From assembly GCA_013368375.1 (NCBI GenBank), contig JAACJP010000002.1, positions 248,001 through 312,000 on the forward strand: a stretch of 64,000 nt of DNA, written 5' to 3'. Made by a program: the position numbers and the translations under genes. The stretch comes from Tricholomella constricta. Its lineage: Eukaryota > Basidiomycota > Agaricomycetes > Agaricales > Lyophyllaceae. Below, one piece after another: positions 41,480-51,436 of the stretch; position 1 is the stretch's first letter; each line of letters begins with the position of its first letter. Under the pieces are notes generated by a model. That model made no database searches. It worked only from the letters and a program-made list of their open reading frames with translations, and had not been told where the DNA came from.

Positions 41480-42673
41480 CTCCTCGGCGTCGGAGGTGGT
41501 CGCGTCGGCCGACGATGGAGTCGGGTCGGCGGGGACTGCGTCCTTGCGAGCTAGACGTTCCATGATAAGCGCCTCCAGCTCATCATCGAGCATGTGGTGC
41601 ACGTCCCAGCGCAAAGGGCAGTCACGAGAGTAGTGACCCTTTTTCTTGCACCGAAAACAGTGGTCGTCGGCAGGCGCGACTCGATCGCGCATCCGATCTA
41701 CGTCCATTGGGATGCCCTGGGGGATCGGCCTGGGGGCTGGTGCGGCAGGAGCGCGGGGGGCGGGGGGAGCGGGAGCGGGGGCAGTAGCGAACGCCCATCG
41801 TGCAGCTGCGGTGGTGGGCGGGCGGCTGTCGGGCGCCTTTGTCGGGACCATCCGACGGTGGAAGTCGTCCTCCGACCTCATGATGAAATCTTGAGAACGA
41901 GCGATCCTCAGCCACTCCTCAATCTTCTCGTCATGCGGGCGACCCGTGGTGATGCTTCCGAGTCGCCTCGAGAGCTTCGGGTCCATTCCCCGACGGAATT
42001 TGAGGACCAGGTGACGCCCATCTGGGTAGCCCGCCTTGACCCACAGGGATCGGAACGAGTCGATGTACTCGTCGATCGATCGACCGTTCTGGAAGTACGC
42101 CGTCGACTCCAGGATGAGCGCGGCATCGGCGACCTCGTCGAAGAGGAAGAACTCGCCACGGAAGGTGTCTTCGAAGTCCTTCCAGGCGGGAAAGACGTCC
42201 TTGGCGGTTCCGAACTGGAACACCCGACTGACGAAGTCGGCGGCTCGCCCGTGCTGCATGTACGACAGCACCCATACTATTCGGGCGTGGTCGTCGGCGA
42301 AACTTCCCCCGCACAAGGAGAAGTAGAGCTTGCAGGCGTCCAAGAACGCGCGACCGCCCGATCGGGCGCCGTCGTAAATGGGAGGGGGCGACGGTCGGAG
42401 GTGGTGCGATCCCGATCGCGGAGAGCCTGGCAGCGGGGTGGTTGTCTCAGGCGGCGGGGGGGTCGTGTCTGCTTCGGGAGCAGCGGGGGTGGGATTGGGG
42501 GGTGTCCCCGACATGAATTTTTCGAAAAGAGCGGAGAGGCGGTCCATAGAGGCCGAGTTGGAGGTATTGGAGGCAGAGAGAGCCGAAATTGTGGCTTCCA
42601 TATTCGCCAACCGCTCCTCCGTCGTGAGGAAGGGAGAGAACGGTCGCTGCGACATGTCACCAAATTCAGACAT
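41471..42673 (-). CDS. Gypsy-3 gag
   Basis: Capsid/nucleocapsid protein. ATG 42673 (MSEFGDMSQRP). A helical N-terminus with LATMEA-like repeats precedes a Ty3-type capsid region (GGRAFLDACKLYFSLCGGSF, VLSYMQHGRAADFVSRVF, WKDFEDTFRGEFFLFDEV, YIDSFRSLWVKAGYPDGRHL). The nucleocapsid zinc knuckle is CFRCKKKGHYSRDC (CCHC). Stop TAA at 41471-41473, overlapping the frameshift heptamer. Confidence 0.9.
   Translation of the reverse strand: MSEFGDMSQRPFSPFLTTEERLANMEATISALSASNTSNSASMDRLSALFEKFMSGTPPNPTPAAPEADTTPPPPETTTPLPGSPRSGSHHLRPSPPPIYDGARSGGRAFLDACKLYFSLCGGSFADDHARIVWVLSYMQHGRAADFVSRVFQFGTAKDVFPAWKDFEDTFRGEFFLFDEVADAALILESTAYFQNGRSIDEYIDSFRSLWVKAGYPDGRHLVLKFRRGMDPKLSRRLGSITTGRPHDEKIEEWLRIARSQDFIMRSEDDFHRRMVPTKAPDSRPPTTAAARWAFATAPAPAPPAPRAPAAPAPRPIPQGIPMDVDRMRDRVAPADDHCFRCKKKGHYSRDCPLRWDVHHMLDDELEALIMERLARKDAVPADPTPSSADATTSDAEEGF
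41474..41480 (-). promoter_or_regulatory. -1 frameshift slippery heptamer, Gypsy-3 gag/protease
   Basis: Minus-strand G GGT TTT, directly followed by the gag stop TAA. It fits X XXY YYZ in the gag frame, and a -1 slip enters the open protease frame. No pseudoknot was evaluated. Confidence 0.7.
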
Positions 42674-42800
42674 CTCGAAACGGGACTGGGCGGGCGATCG
42701 GAGCGAGCGCGCGTTGGACGGTCGCGTGTAGCAGACGCGTGTTTCGGCGCGGAAGCGGATCGGTCGGCTTCGTCGGGTTTCTAGAGTTACTCTAATCTGC

Positions 42801-43290
42801 TGTTAGGGCGACCTCAGCGCAGAGCTTAGTCGTGCTGGCAGAGGGGAATCCAATGTTATATTATGTACGGTAGAGAGAGCGTAAGTAGACCTACCTGGCA
42901 GAGGGGAATCCAATGAGAATAGAGTAAAGGATTCCCCCATGTCAGGAGGATGACTATATACGAGTAAGATACGTGAGGGCCGGCTCTCTGGGGTGTATGG
43001 TACGTAAATGATAACGGATGAGCAGCGGCGCGTGTATGTACACGTTCCCGACGCTGTCCGATCCTCGTGGCTCAGGGTGCGGGCACGAGGTCGGGCGACC
43101 GACGTCGGGATGTCGGACGTCGGGATCGGGCGCGCGCTGGAAGGGGAGGTAGGGACAGGGATGTATAAGTATGTACACCGACGCTTGGGTCGGAGCGTCG
43201 GGGTCGGGGGCGCGATCGGTCGGGAGCGATCGCACGTGTCGGGGGACAGTCGGTGAGCGTCGGAGGGCGTGAACGGGCGTTCCCCTAACA
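42801..43290 (-). repeat. Gypsy-3 5' LTR
   Basis: 490-bp copy matching 36951-37440 except for one base by eye. On the minus strand it drives gag, whose ATG is 128 bp downstream of the LTR end. Confidence 0.93.
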
Positions 43291-43525
43291 GGCAGGACGC
43301 GCAAAATGCCTCGACTTCACGCTGAAGTCGTGGCCACCAGTACCACTGTCGCACATAGTCGGCGGTACGTTGTGGACCGAAGTGGCCCACTACTCGGTGC
43401 GCACATTCAATTACTTGCCCGTGCAGTGATTGTGCCCCGTTCTTTGCGGAGGGGATGCATAGCACCTCCTCTCCGCCTCTATTCTTCCCCCACACCAGTC
43501 CTTCCTTTACCCAAAAGGATGGATG
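43291..43525 (-). CDS. Gypsy-2 integrase, N-terminal zinc-finger part
   Basis: Follows the TAG at 43526-43528 in the same frame as RT. Reads HPSFWVKEGLVWGKN, then the HHCC domain start HGQVIECAHRVVGHFGPQRT and WYWWPRLQREVEAFCASC, where Gypsy-3 has inserted between the two cysteine pairs. The rest of the domain begins at 36950. Confidence 0.85.
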
Positions 43526-45889
43526 CTAAGCGGGTGCGCTCACTATCTTTTTAAACAGCGGGTCCGTCTCGTACCCCGCTTTCACCGCGGAGAGGAATAT
43601 CTCATTCCCCTCCCCGTTCTCGACTGTCGCTCTCAGGTCCGCTCCGCGTTCCCGAGACTGAAATACGGTGGGGTCGTCCGCACTGTTCGCGACCAACTCC
43701 CCCGCGTCGCCGTTCTCAGCGGCGGCCGCTAGCTCTGCCGCCCTCACATCTCGCTCTTGCACCAAATCCCGGAGCACCGCTATTCTGCTGTGCTCCTGCT
43801 TGAATGCTTTTTGCTGGATCTGTCGTTCCACGACCTTATCCACCACTTCTCGTACCCTATCCCACGGCAAGTCATCGTGTCTTGGGTCGAGTCGAACGTC
43901 TGCGTTAACGTAGTCGTTCATCATAAATCTGTCATCCCAGACATCACTCTCGTGATATCTGGACAGCGCATCCGCTACTTTATTTAGTGATCCTTTGACA
44001 TAACGAATGTCAAAGTCAAAGCGAGATAGATATTCCATCCATCTCGTCTGGCGGCTAGATAGCCGCCTCTGCGTCTGGAAGAACTCCAGTGCCTTGTGGT
44101 CGGTTACCACATGTATGCGGTACCCTATAAGCTTATCCTCCCACTTAAGGAGGGCTTCTAGTATCGCTATCGTCTCTTGCTCGAACACACAATAGTGTCT
44201 TTGAGCATCCGTAAATTTGCGGGACATAAATCCCGCCGGCCTGCATGTCTGCCATGTCGGTCCCTGTCCGTACATTGCGCCCACGCCGGATACCGACGCG
44301 TCGCAGATAACCCATATGGGTTCATCCTTGCTATGGTCCAATGGCACCAGGACAGGTGTTTTGCAACACGCGTCCTTAATTGCTTGAAAGCATGACTCGT
44401 GGATGGGCCTCCATGCGAAGGCCTGTCCATTCTGTGTCATTGCTGACAGTGGTGTCGTATACGACGATATATCTGGCAGAAAGTGCGCCAGATACTGTAC
44501 AAGACCCAGAAATCTCTGGATATCGCCGTAGTTTCGCGGTCTCCGCCATTCGCGGATACGCGCCATCTTGTCCGCTGTCGCGTGCAATCCCTTGTCGTCG
44601 ATTACATGCCCTAGGCAATCGACTTTATCAGAGTAAAGTTCACACTTTTCCTTCTTAAGGTAGAACTTGTTCTCCCTTATCTTGTCAAAAATGAGCTTGA
44701 GATGCTTCTCGTGCTCGTCTACCGTAGCGCTGTATACAAACAAGTCGTCCAAGTATACATGTAGAAATATTCCGATAAAGTCTCGAAATATCATCGTCAT
44801 GACTCTCTGAAACGTCGCTGGCGCGTTACAGTCCCCTATCTGCATTGTGTGGCTCACGAATGTGCCAAACACAGTTGCAAACGCGCTTTTGTGCACGTCC
44901 GGCGGATGGACGCGTACCTGCTCGTATGCATCCGAAAAATCGATTTTTGATCGAATTTTTGCTCGTGCCACATCCAGTCGGATCTGGTCCTGGTCCGGGA
45001 ACGGCGTCACGTCCTTAATCGTGTTCGCATTCCTTTTCCGACTGTCGACTGCTGTTCGCAGTCGGCCGTCTTTCTTTGGTATACAAAGCATTGGTGCAGC
45101 TTGTGACGTCTGCACCGACTCCCACCATCCCGCGCGTGTGTACCGCGCGATCTTCTCCATCAGTTGTGTCCGAAGTGAATCCGGGCACCGTGGCAAGTGG
45201 TAATGGTACTGCTTGTCATCGTCGACGAGATTAATGTGGTGATTAACCCCTCGTACCGGAGGTAGTTCCTCCGGTACCCCATTCATGATGTCCTTACAGG
45301 ACTCCATCCATGCTTCCCGCAATCTCGGGATATCCTCCTCTGTAAGGGCGCCCATCTGAGCTACCCGCTTTTGGTGTCTCTCCGTCACCGCACGCAGCGA
45401 CTCGCTGATGTGCTCATCCGTAAACGGATCATCCACTTCCGGTATTACCGGGAATACCGCCCGTATTGCTTCCCGTGGTACCCGTTCCGGGTACCGCGTC
45501 CTTGTAAATTCCTGTACGATCTCCTCGAGTTCGCGCAGATCCTTCAGTGTGTGGTAGCGGCTTCGTCCGCTTCTAAGAATGTCGGGTGCTTCGTCCACCA
45601 TTCTTTCAATGTCTTTGGTCGACAACACATCGTCGTCCTCCATGATTACCGGGAATGACCTCGGTAATCCCGTTCCCGGAGTGGGCGCATCCACGTCCTC
45701 CTCCTCCTCGATCCTCACTCGCCGTCGCCCTTCCGACGTCCGCGTGCCTTCGCTCGGCTTCTCTTCTGGGGTTATTCCCAACCCCCTCCCGTCTGTGTCC
45801 GACCGTTCGTCGTTACACACTATCAGAGGCTCGCTCGTTGCCAGTCCCCGATACCGTGGTCGCTCGTCTACATCGTCGACCACGCGCAC
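43526..45889 (-). CDS. Gypsy-2 reverse transcriptase and RNase H
   Basis: RT domain: CIPKKDGRLRTAVDSRKRN, then KIDFSDAYEQVRVHP, and FLHVYLDDLFVYS with the catalytic YLDD. RNase H: DEPIWVICDASVSGVGAMYG, FEQETIAILEALLKW and VVTDHKALEFFQ. An N-terminal linker of about 200 residues precedes RT. The frame is in phase with protease upstream (TGA at 45908-45910) and integrase downstream (TAG at 43526-43528). Confidence 0.9.
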   Translation of the reverse strand: MRVVDDVDERPRYRGLATSEPLIVCNDERSDTDGRGLGITPEEKPSEGTRTSEGRRRVRIEEEEDVDAPTPGTGLPRSFPVIMEDDDVLSTKDIERMVDEAPDILRSGRSRYHTLKDLRELEEIVQEFTRTRYPERVPREAIRAVFPVIPEVDDPFTDEHISESLRAVTERHQKRVAQMGALTEEDIPRLREAWMESCKDIMNGVPEELPPVRGVNHHINLVDDDKQYHYHLPRCPDSLRTQLMEKIARYTRAGWWESVQTSQAAPMLCIPKKDGRLRTAVDSRKRNANTIKDVTPFPDQDQIRLDVARAKIRSKIDFSDAYEQVRVHPPDVHKSAFATVFGTFVSHTMQIGDCNAPATFQRVMTMIFRDFIGIFLHVYLDDLFVYSATVDEHEKHLKLIFDKIRENKFYLKKEKCELYSDKVDCLGHVIDDKGLHATADKMARIREWRRPRNYGDIQRFLGLVQYLAHFLPDISSYTTPLSAMTQNGQAFAWRPIHESCFQAIKDACCKTPVLVPLDHSKDEPIWVICDASVSGVGAMYGQGPTWQTCRPAGFMSRKFTDAQRHYCVFEQETIAILEALLKWEDKLIGYRIHVVTDHKALEFFQTQRRLSSRQTRWMEYLSRFDFDIRYVKGSLNKVADALSRYHESDVWDDRFMMNDYVNADVRLDPRHDDLPWDRVREVVDKVVERQIQQKAFKQEHSRIAVLRDLVQERDVRAAELAAAAENGDAGELVANSADDPTVFQSRERGADLRATVENGEGNEIFLSAVKAGYETDPLFKKIVSAPA

Positions 45890-45907
45890 TCTGCCTTCCC
45901 GCGGTAG

Positions 45908-46555
45908 TCATTCCTGACCATACCCTGTGTCGCTGCGCCTCAATGCGCTTCGTCGCGCCATTTCTCGGGTCTCCTCCTCGACCGTAAACGTCGGAGCAGG
46001 ACTCCCACTTATCCGAACACAGTTATGCCGGAAATCCAGTTCGATTTCCAGCTGCCTCATCAATGCGACGCCAATAATAGCGTCGTATTTATCCAAGTTT
46101 ACTATATCAAAGTAAACTTGCGCGTCTATCGCCTCATACTTCATTGGGACTGTCGTTCCGTAGTTGATCACTGATCGACTACCCTTCGTTCCCAACTGTA
46201 GTGGCACCACTTCCTCCAGTTGGTGCACTTTCATTTTCGCCACTTTGGCAAATTCGGGGGACACAGCCTCCACCGTGCATCCCGAGTCAAATAGGGTGAA
46301 AGCTTTCAGCCCATTAATTTCTACCAATGCCGTAAAGCATTGGCGCTCCTGCGCTTTGCGCGTTGGACGTTTAAGAAGTCGTGTAGACTTCTTAACCACA
46401 ATGGGTCGGGTTCCCGTCCCCGTCCCAGCCGCTGTATTCGCCGCGAACATCTGTGCGGCCTCTCCCTCGTCTTCCGACTCACTATCGCTGACTTCCACTA
46501 ATAGTGGAAGTCCCTCCTCCCCCGAGTCATCCTCGAGGGTCCTCCCGAAACACAG
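45908..46555 (-). CDS. Gypsy-2 aspartic protease
   Basis: Retropepsin-like: AFTLFDSGCTVEAVSPEFA carries the catalytic DSG, and KYDAIIGVALMRQLEIELD is the terminal hydrophobic-hydrophobic-Gly motif. The frame continues directly from gag after a single TGA (46556-46558) and ends at a TGA (45908-45910), after which RT continues in the same phase. Confidence 0.82.
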   Translation of the reverse strand: MCFGRTLEDDSGEEGLPLLVEVSDSESEDEGEAAQMFAANTAAGTGTGTRPIVVKKSTRLLKRPTRKAQERQCFTALVEINGLKAFTLFDSGCTVEAVSPEFAKVAKMKVHQLEEVVPLQLGTKGSRSVINYGTTVPMKYEAIDAQVYFDIVNLDKYDAIIGVALMRQLEIELDFRHNCVRISGSPAPTFTVEEETREMARRSALRRSDTGYGQE

Positions 46556-49258
46556 TCATTCGACTGTGTCTCTGTCGTCGTCGGAACCATACTCCTCGTA
46601 CTGTTCCAACGCATAGTCCTCCCCTTCGGACTCATATTGCTCCCCCAGAAGGGGCGTCTCGCTCTCTTCTGGTTCTACGGGCGCCGTTTCTGCTGGTCGT
46701 TCGCCGCCGCATTGTACATCGTGGCTGCGTCCAGCCACTTCCGTGTCCGACGTATCGTCCACGATATCCCGCACCGCGTTCAGTCGCGCAGTGCTGCTCT
46801 TGTTCTTGGGGCACTTGCGGCTTCTCGCAAAATGCTCCAGGCTGCCGCAATCGAAGCAGGCTAGCCGCTTCTCGCCTGAGGGCTTCGTCCCTCCGTCTAC
46901 GCCCTTCGCAGGCGTCGCTGGCGGTTTCTTACTGTCCGATTTCGGTTCTGACCGTTGTCCTCCCGGACCTGTCGGCTTGTAGGGTGGTCGGCTCCCACCC
47001 TCATACGTTCTCGTTGGAGCCCGCGCTACAGCGGTATCCTTCTTTTCCGATGATTTTCGGGCTACTGCCTCATAATCATCGTATCCGCGAAGTACTCGGT
47101 TTGCCTGCTCAATTTTGAGCCCGGCTTCGAGTATTTCTCGCATTCGCGACGTCTCCGCCGTGAATCCCCTGTTCAACATTTCCTTGCGCAGGTATCTTGG
47201 GATACCGGTCATAAACCGCTGTTTGAATGTATACGGGTCGGGTGGCATTACCATCCGTTCTGCATATCTCTTTAATTGATGGAAGAATTCATTTATTCCG
47301 CCATCTGCGCTATACACAGCGCGTTCGAACCCTACATAAGCATCCTGCAACGATGCTTCATGAATAAACCGGTCATATAATCCGGTAATGACGTCCTTGA
47401 ACGTCCAGTCTCGACGTCGCCGGTGAATACCGTCGACGTTGTCCGTAAACCACACAGCGGCGGCACCCTTGAGGTACATCCCTGCGTACGAGATTCGCTC
47501 TCGCTCCCGGTCCTGTCCCCCAAGCTGGTTGATCTCCATCCAGCGGAGTACACTATATAGCCATGTATCAAATTCTTCCATACTTGGCGCCCCGTTATAT
47601 TCCTCGGGCATGGGCACTCGCAGTGCTCCAGGCCTCGCTCCTCCCTGTTGCATAGCTATAATGCTATCCAACTTTTCATCAATCGTTGCATGGTATCGAC
47701 CATGCACTTACAGGAGATACTCTCCTTGGCGCTGCAGTCCGCTCGCCCCGAACGACCTTACCGGCCGTTGTGGAGTTACCAACTGCTGCTGGCCTCCTCC
47801 ATAGTGTACCCCCGGAGTACGACTAGGTAGTCGTATTCCCCCGTAGTACTGTGGGTTGTTCGGAGGATTACTCCGTCCATCCCAGCCGCCCGTTGGGTGG
47901 CTAGCGTGAGTCGGGCGTGGCGTCGTCGTTCCTCGCCCACCGGACCCATATTCCGGTCTCACTGGTGCAGGCGGCGCATTAGTGTGCCCTCCTTCGAACT
48001 CGCTTTCCAAGTTCTCCTCGGCTTCCGAGTTGTCCTCCTCTCCACCGTATCCGCCTGGGTGCGCCGCCTCCAGTCGTGGGTCTGGATGCGGCCTTGTGGT
48101 CGCAACACTGTTGCGTCCGCTACCTCTCACCGCCTCGGTAACCCGCCCACTAGGCAGTTCTGCGCAGTGCATAACGATTTCGTCGTCGCACGAGGGCCCT
48201 CGTTTATATGACGTCGGGCCTTCTCCTGATAAATCCCAGGTCCGACTGTATGAAGTCGCTGCTGGTTCTGCCTTGGGTGGGTTCATTGCCCGTTCGTAGG
48301 CCGCGTGTCTCCCGCGCCCCTGCGAGCTTGTCTCGTCTTGCTGGCGAGGCTGCCGCAAACTTTGGTTTACGGCTTCCATCGTATCTAACGATGGTAAGGC
48401 TACGTCCCGCTGGGTTACAACCTGGCGGTATGGTTCTTCGTGTTCCTGCTGTACGAGTGGTGATTCCACCTGCTCGAACACTTCATCATACGTCCTCAGC
48501 CCCTCTTCCACAAGAGAGCTGAGCTGTGCCTGGGAGGGAGTTACTCCCTTCCGGCTTCCCGATCTTAGTTGTAGAACGATGGATTCTACTACTATCTCCT
48601 GGTCTTTTCGGAGGGCCGATTGTCCCCCGGTCGCTTCGACACATTTTTCAAATGCGTCGTTTACTAGATTAACTAGCACATCTCGGGGAGGCATAATGCC
48701 GTCCCTGCTAAACATCCGTATGTTTAATACTATGCTTTCCACTAATAAATCACGGTCATCCACCACAGATGACGAAGGCAGCGTTCCGCTGCTTTCTCGT
48801 TTCGCTGGTTTCTTCTCAGCCCGACGATTTCGTCGGGCTGCGGTCGACATCATCTTTGACGAACGCGATGCGGGCACATCAGTGAGTTCACTGGTGCCAA
48901 ATATTGCTGGGTGACCATGTTCGTCATCCCGCATCTTTACTGAGCTCCTCGATATATTATCGAAGGGCGCAGGAAACACGCCCTGGCGTTCCTGCGAGGT
49001 GCCCGATACGGGTTCCTCTTTGGGTTTCCGGTCGCTCCAACCGGGTCCCCCCTGGGGGCCTCCTTCTCGGATACTGACGGGCCTTGTCAAGATAGCGCTC
49101 TGAGGTCGAGCGCTGCTGCGCTCGTCCTCTAGATGATAGTTTCTATCATCTGGGTGTGACTTTGCCACGTCACGCATAGGCTCCACTCTGTCGCCGCTCC
49201 CGGCGACTCCACTTCCCGGTGGATTCTCTTCTCGCGGCTTCGGATTGTCCGGCGCCAC
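46556..49258 (-). CDS. Gypsy-2 gag, one frame with an internal TAA
   Basis: A roughly 900-codon frame from about 49258 to the TGA at 46556-46558, broken by one TAA at 47708-47710. The first part (about 516 codons) is charged and disordered, with helical segments such as ESIVLNIRMFSRDGIMPPRD and a parallel SIVLQLRSGSRKGVTPSQ. The second part is the capsid-like region (YNGAPSMEEFDTWLYSVLRW, YLKGAAAVWFTDNV, FKDVITGLYDRFIHEASLQD) followed by a zinc knuckle of unusual spacing (CFDCGSLEHFARSRKC). Neither part has an ATG at its left limit; the first ATG in the first part is about 26 codons in. The TAA lies in a GTAAGT string, so it could also be a splice donor. Confidence 0.75.
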
Positions 49259-49374
49259 GGATCCCGACCGGTTTTGGTCAGAAGGCTTCGGTTTCGAAGT
49301 CTTCTTTTTGTTGGAAATTTTTGGAATTGAAATGATTTAGGGGTGTTCCCTTGAAGTAAGGGTGTTTAAAAAAC

Positions 49375-49566
49375 TGTAAGGGTGTGGTTAGACTTGAGAG
49401 TTCACACCAAACTAAACACGACCACTGATTGGATTGTGTGTAGATGTAGGTATGTATAAGTCTAAAGATTATATAATACAGAGGTGCTGGCTATATATGG
49501 CCAGCACCTTTAGAAATAAACAAAGACAAACAACGATCGCTACCATATTCGGTAACGCCCGTTACA
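49375..49566 (-). repeat. Gypsy-2 5' LTR
   Basis: 192-bp copy of 24969-25160 with one base difference by eye. It drives the Gypsy-2 genes on the minus strand. Confidence 0.9.
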
Positions 49567-49571
49567 GGGGA

Positions 49572-49933
49572 ATCCGAAGAGAATAGACTAAGGATCCCCA
49601 ATGCCAGTGGGCCGACTATATACGAGTACTGTACATAATAATCAAGGAATGGTCTGCGGCGCGTGTATGGACACGTTCCCGACGCTGTCCGATCCTCGTG
49701 GCTCAGGGTACGGGCACGAGTTGGGACAGCCGACGTCGGGATGTCGGGTGGTCAGAATCGGCGTCGGGCGCGCGCAGGGAGAGATGGGAACGACAGGAAG
49801 TGTGTAAGTATATACACTGACGCTTGGGTCGGAGCGTCGGGGGTCGGGATCGCGAACGGTCAGAGGAGCGATCGCATGAGGGGGGGGGACGATCGGTGAG
49901 CATCGGAGGGCGCGAAAGGGAGTTCCCCTAACA
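49572..49933 (-). repeat. Gypsy-1 3' LTR, second piece
   Basis: Continues the LTR interrupted at 24968 after the gggga duplication. It is similar to, but clearly diverged from, the Gypsy-3 LTR (shared CACGTTCCCGACGCTGTCC string). It ends CCCTAACA next to the polypurine tract AAGAGGGGGGG of Gypsy-1. Confidence 0.85.
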
Positions 49934-51436
49934 TCACCCCCCCTCTTGAATCGCAATGGCTCGGTGCGGGGTGACGGTGGCGAAGACGGCGGGGGACAGA
50001 GTGAAGACGCCACGGATGTGGCGCGCAGCATCGGGATTGTCGCGGTGGAATTTGCGCACCAGGTCGGGGGCGACGACATTCTCCCGGGGCTCCCACGAAG
50101 CTTCTTCGTAGCCGTAGCCTTTCCACAAGATCTTGTACTGGAGTTTCTTGCGAAAGATGCGGCTGTCGAGGATTTTGTGGACTTCGTAGTGGGGCTCGTC
50201 GTTGATGATATCTGGGGGCGGCGGTGGATCAGACTGCCGACCTTCGATGGGGTCCGCGACGGCGGGGACAAGCTTTACAATGTGGAAGACCGGATGGATG
50301 CGCTTCATGGACTGAGGCAACAGAAGGCGATATGCGAGCGGGCCGACTCGCCTTTGCACGACGAAAGGGCCGAGGTAGCGATGCGACAACTTCTTAGATG
50401 GTCGGGTCGTAGAAATGTCGGCCGCGTCCAAGTACACCTTGTCACCCGGCTGGTAGTCAGGCGCTGGGGCATGTCGCTGGTTGTAATACCGCTCCATGTC
50501 GTCCTTTGCCTTTGCAAGCGCCGCCTTAGCTTCCTCCTGGGCTTCCTTCATGCGCTCCACGAACTCTTCGGCTGACTCGTTCTTGGAAGCGCCCTGACGC
50601 GGCTCAAAGCCCATGCGCGGATGCCGACCAGTGTCGAGCAGGAAGGGGGTCTGTTGCGTCGCCGAGTGTACATGGTTGTTGTAACTGAATTCGGCGTCGG
50701 GCAACAGGTCCTCCCAGTCGTTCTGGCGTTCGTTGCAGAAGACCCGCAGGAATTGTTCCAGCTCCTGGTTGACGCGCTCAGTCTGCCCGTCGGTCTGCGG
50801 GTGGTACGCCGTCAAAGCTGACAGCTTGATACGCAGGAGTCGGTACAGCTCGCGCGTGAACTCGGCTACAAACTGTGGACCTCGATCGGAGACGAATGCG
50901 TCGGGGAGACCGTGCAGCTTCCAGACGTGACGACGGTAGAGGTTGGCAGCTCCCAAGGCCGAACAGGTCGTGTGCGATGCGATGAAGTGCGCTCGCTTTC
51001 CGACCGAATCCACGACGTTCATGATCGCGTCGTGGCCGTTGGACTCAGGGAGCTCAGTGATGAAGTCCACCGATACGACGTTCCAGCGACCTTCGGGGAT
51101 TGGGAGCGGCTGCAGCTGTCCGACGGGGAGTTGGCGGCGGGGTTTCGTGCGCAAGCACATGTCGCAGGTGCTGGTGTAGGAACCGACAAAGCGCGACATC
51201 TGAGGCCACCAGTAGTTGCGCGACACCAGCTCTAACGTCTTCCAGCGACCCGGGTGACCGGCGATCTTGGAGTCGTGGTGTTGTTCCACAATGCGTCGGC
51301 GAAGGTCAGGAACGTTCGGGACATAGATCCGTCCACGGAACGTGAGCAGACCGCCTTCCTCTCCCCACTCGCCAAAGCGAAGGGAGCGGCCAGCGATCTT
51401 GGATGCCTTGACCAGTTGCGCTGCTTTCGCGACCGC
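49934..51436 (-). CDS. Gypsy-1 pol 3' part: integrase and chromodomain, truncated
   Basis: Close homologue of the Gypsy-3 pol C-terminus. It includes HHDSKIAGHPGRWKTLELV, VSVDFITELP, VSDRGPQFVAEF, QTDGQTERVNQELEQ, and the chromodomain (HYEVHKILDSR, YKILWKGYGYEEASWEP). Ends with TGA at the LTR. The reading frame is cut at 51436/51437 where Gypsy-4 begins; in Gypsy-3 the corresponding sequence continues toward RNase H. Confidence 0.88.
   Translation of the reverse strand, partial: AVAKAAQLVKASKIAGRSLRFGEWGEEGGLLTFRGRIYVPNVPDLRRRIVEQHHDSKIAGHPGRWKTLELVSRNYWWPQMSRFVGSYTSTCDMCLRTKPRRQLPVGQLQPLPIPEGRWNVVSVDFITELPESNGHDAIMNVVDSVGKRAHFIASHTTCSALGAANLYRRHVWKLHGLPDAFVSDRGPQFVAEFTRELYRLLRIKLSALTAYHPQTDGQTERVNQELEQFLRVFCNERQNDWEDLLPDAEFSYNNHVHSATQQTPFLLDTGRHPRMGFEPRQGASKNESAEEFVERMKEAQEEAKAALAKAKDDMERYYNQRHAPAPDYQPGDKVYLDAADISTTRPSKKLSHRYLGPFVVQRRVGPLAYRLLLPQSMKRIHPVFHIVKLVPAVADPIEGRQSDPPPPPDIINDEPHYEVHKILDSRIFRKKLQYKILWKGYGYEEASWEPRENVVAPDLVRKFHRDNPDAARHIRGVFTLSPAVFATVTPHRAIAIQEGG

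Larger units (their letters stand above)
36951..43290 (-). mobile_element. Gypsy-3: complete chromodomain Ty3/Gypsy element
   Basis: Complete 6.34-kb element in minus orientation. LTRs 36951-37440 and 42801-43290 are 490 bp each, start TGTTAGGGCG and end CCCTAACA. Comparing them by eye I find a single difference (C at 37032, T at 42882). Target duplication ggcag lies at 36946-36950 and 43291-43295. It sits in the integrase zinc finger of Gypsy-2. Order: LTR, gag, protease, RT-RNase H-integrase-chromodomain, polypurine tract, LTR. It is the youngest clear insertion in the window. Confidence 0.95.
24969..49566 (-). mobile_element. Gypsy-2: Ty3/Gypsy element with 192-bp LTRs
   Basis: A 24.6-kb span that is really a roughly 10.4-kb retroelement carrying two later insertions (KDZ-1 and Gypsy-3). 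LTRs 24969-25160 and 49375-49566 start TGTAAGGGTG and end GTTACA (plus strand). Reading both, I see one difference in 192 bp (A/G in the ttagacttRagag string). The target duplication gggga is present on both sides (24964-24968, 49567-49571). Order on the minus strand: LTR, gag, protease, RT-RNase H, integrase with chromodomain-like tail, an extra ORF, polypurine tract, LTR. Confidence 0.9.
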
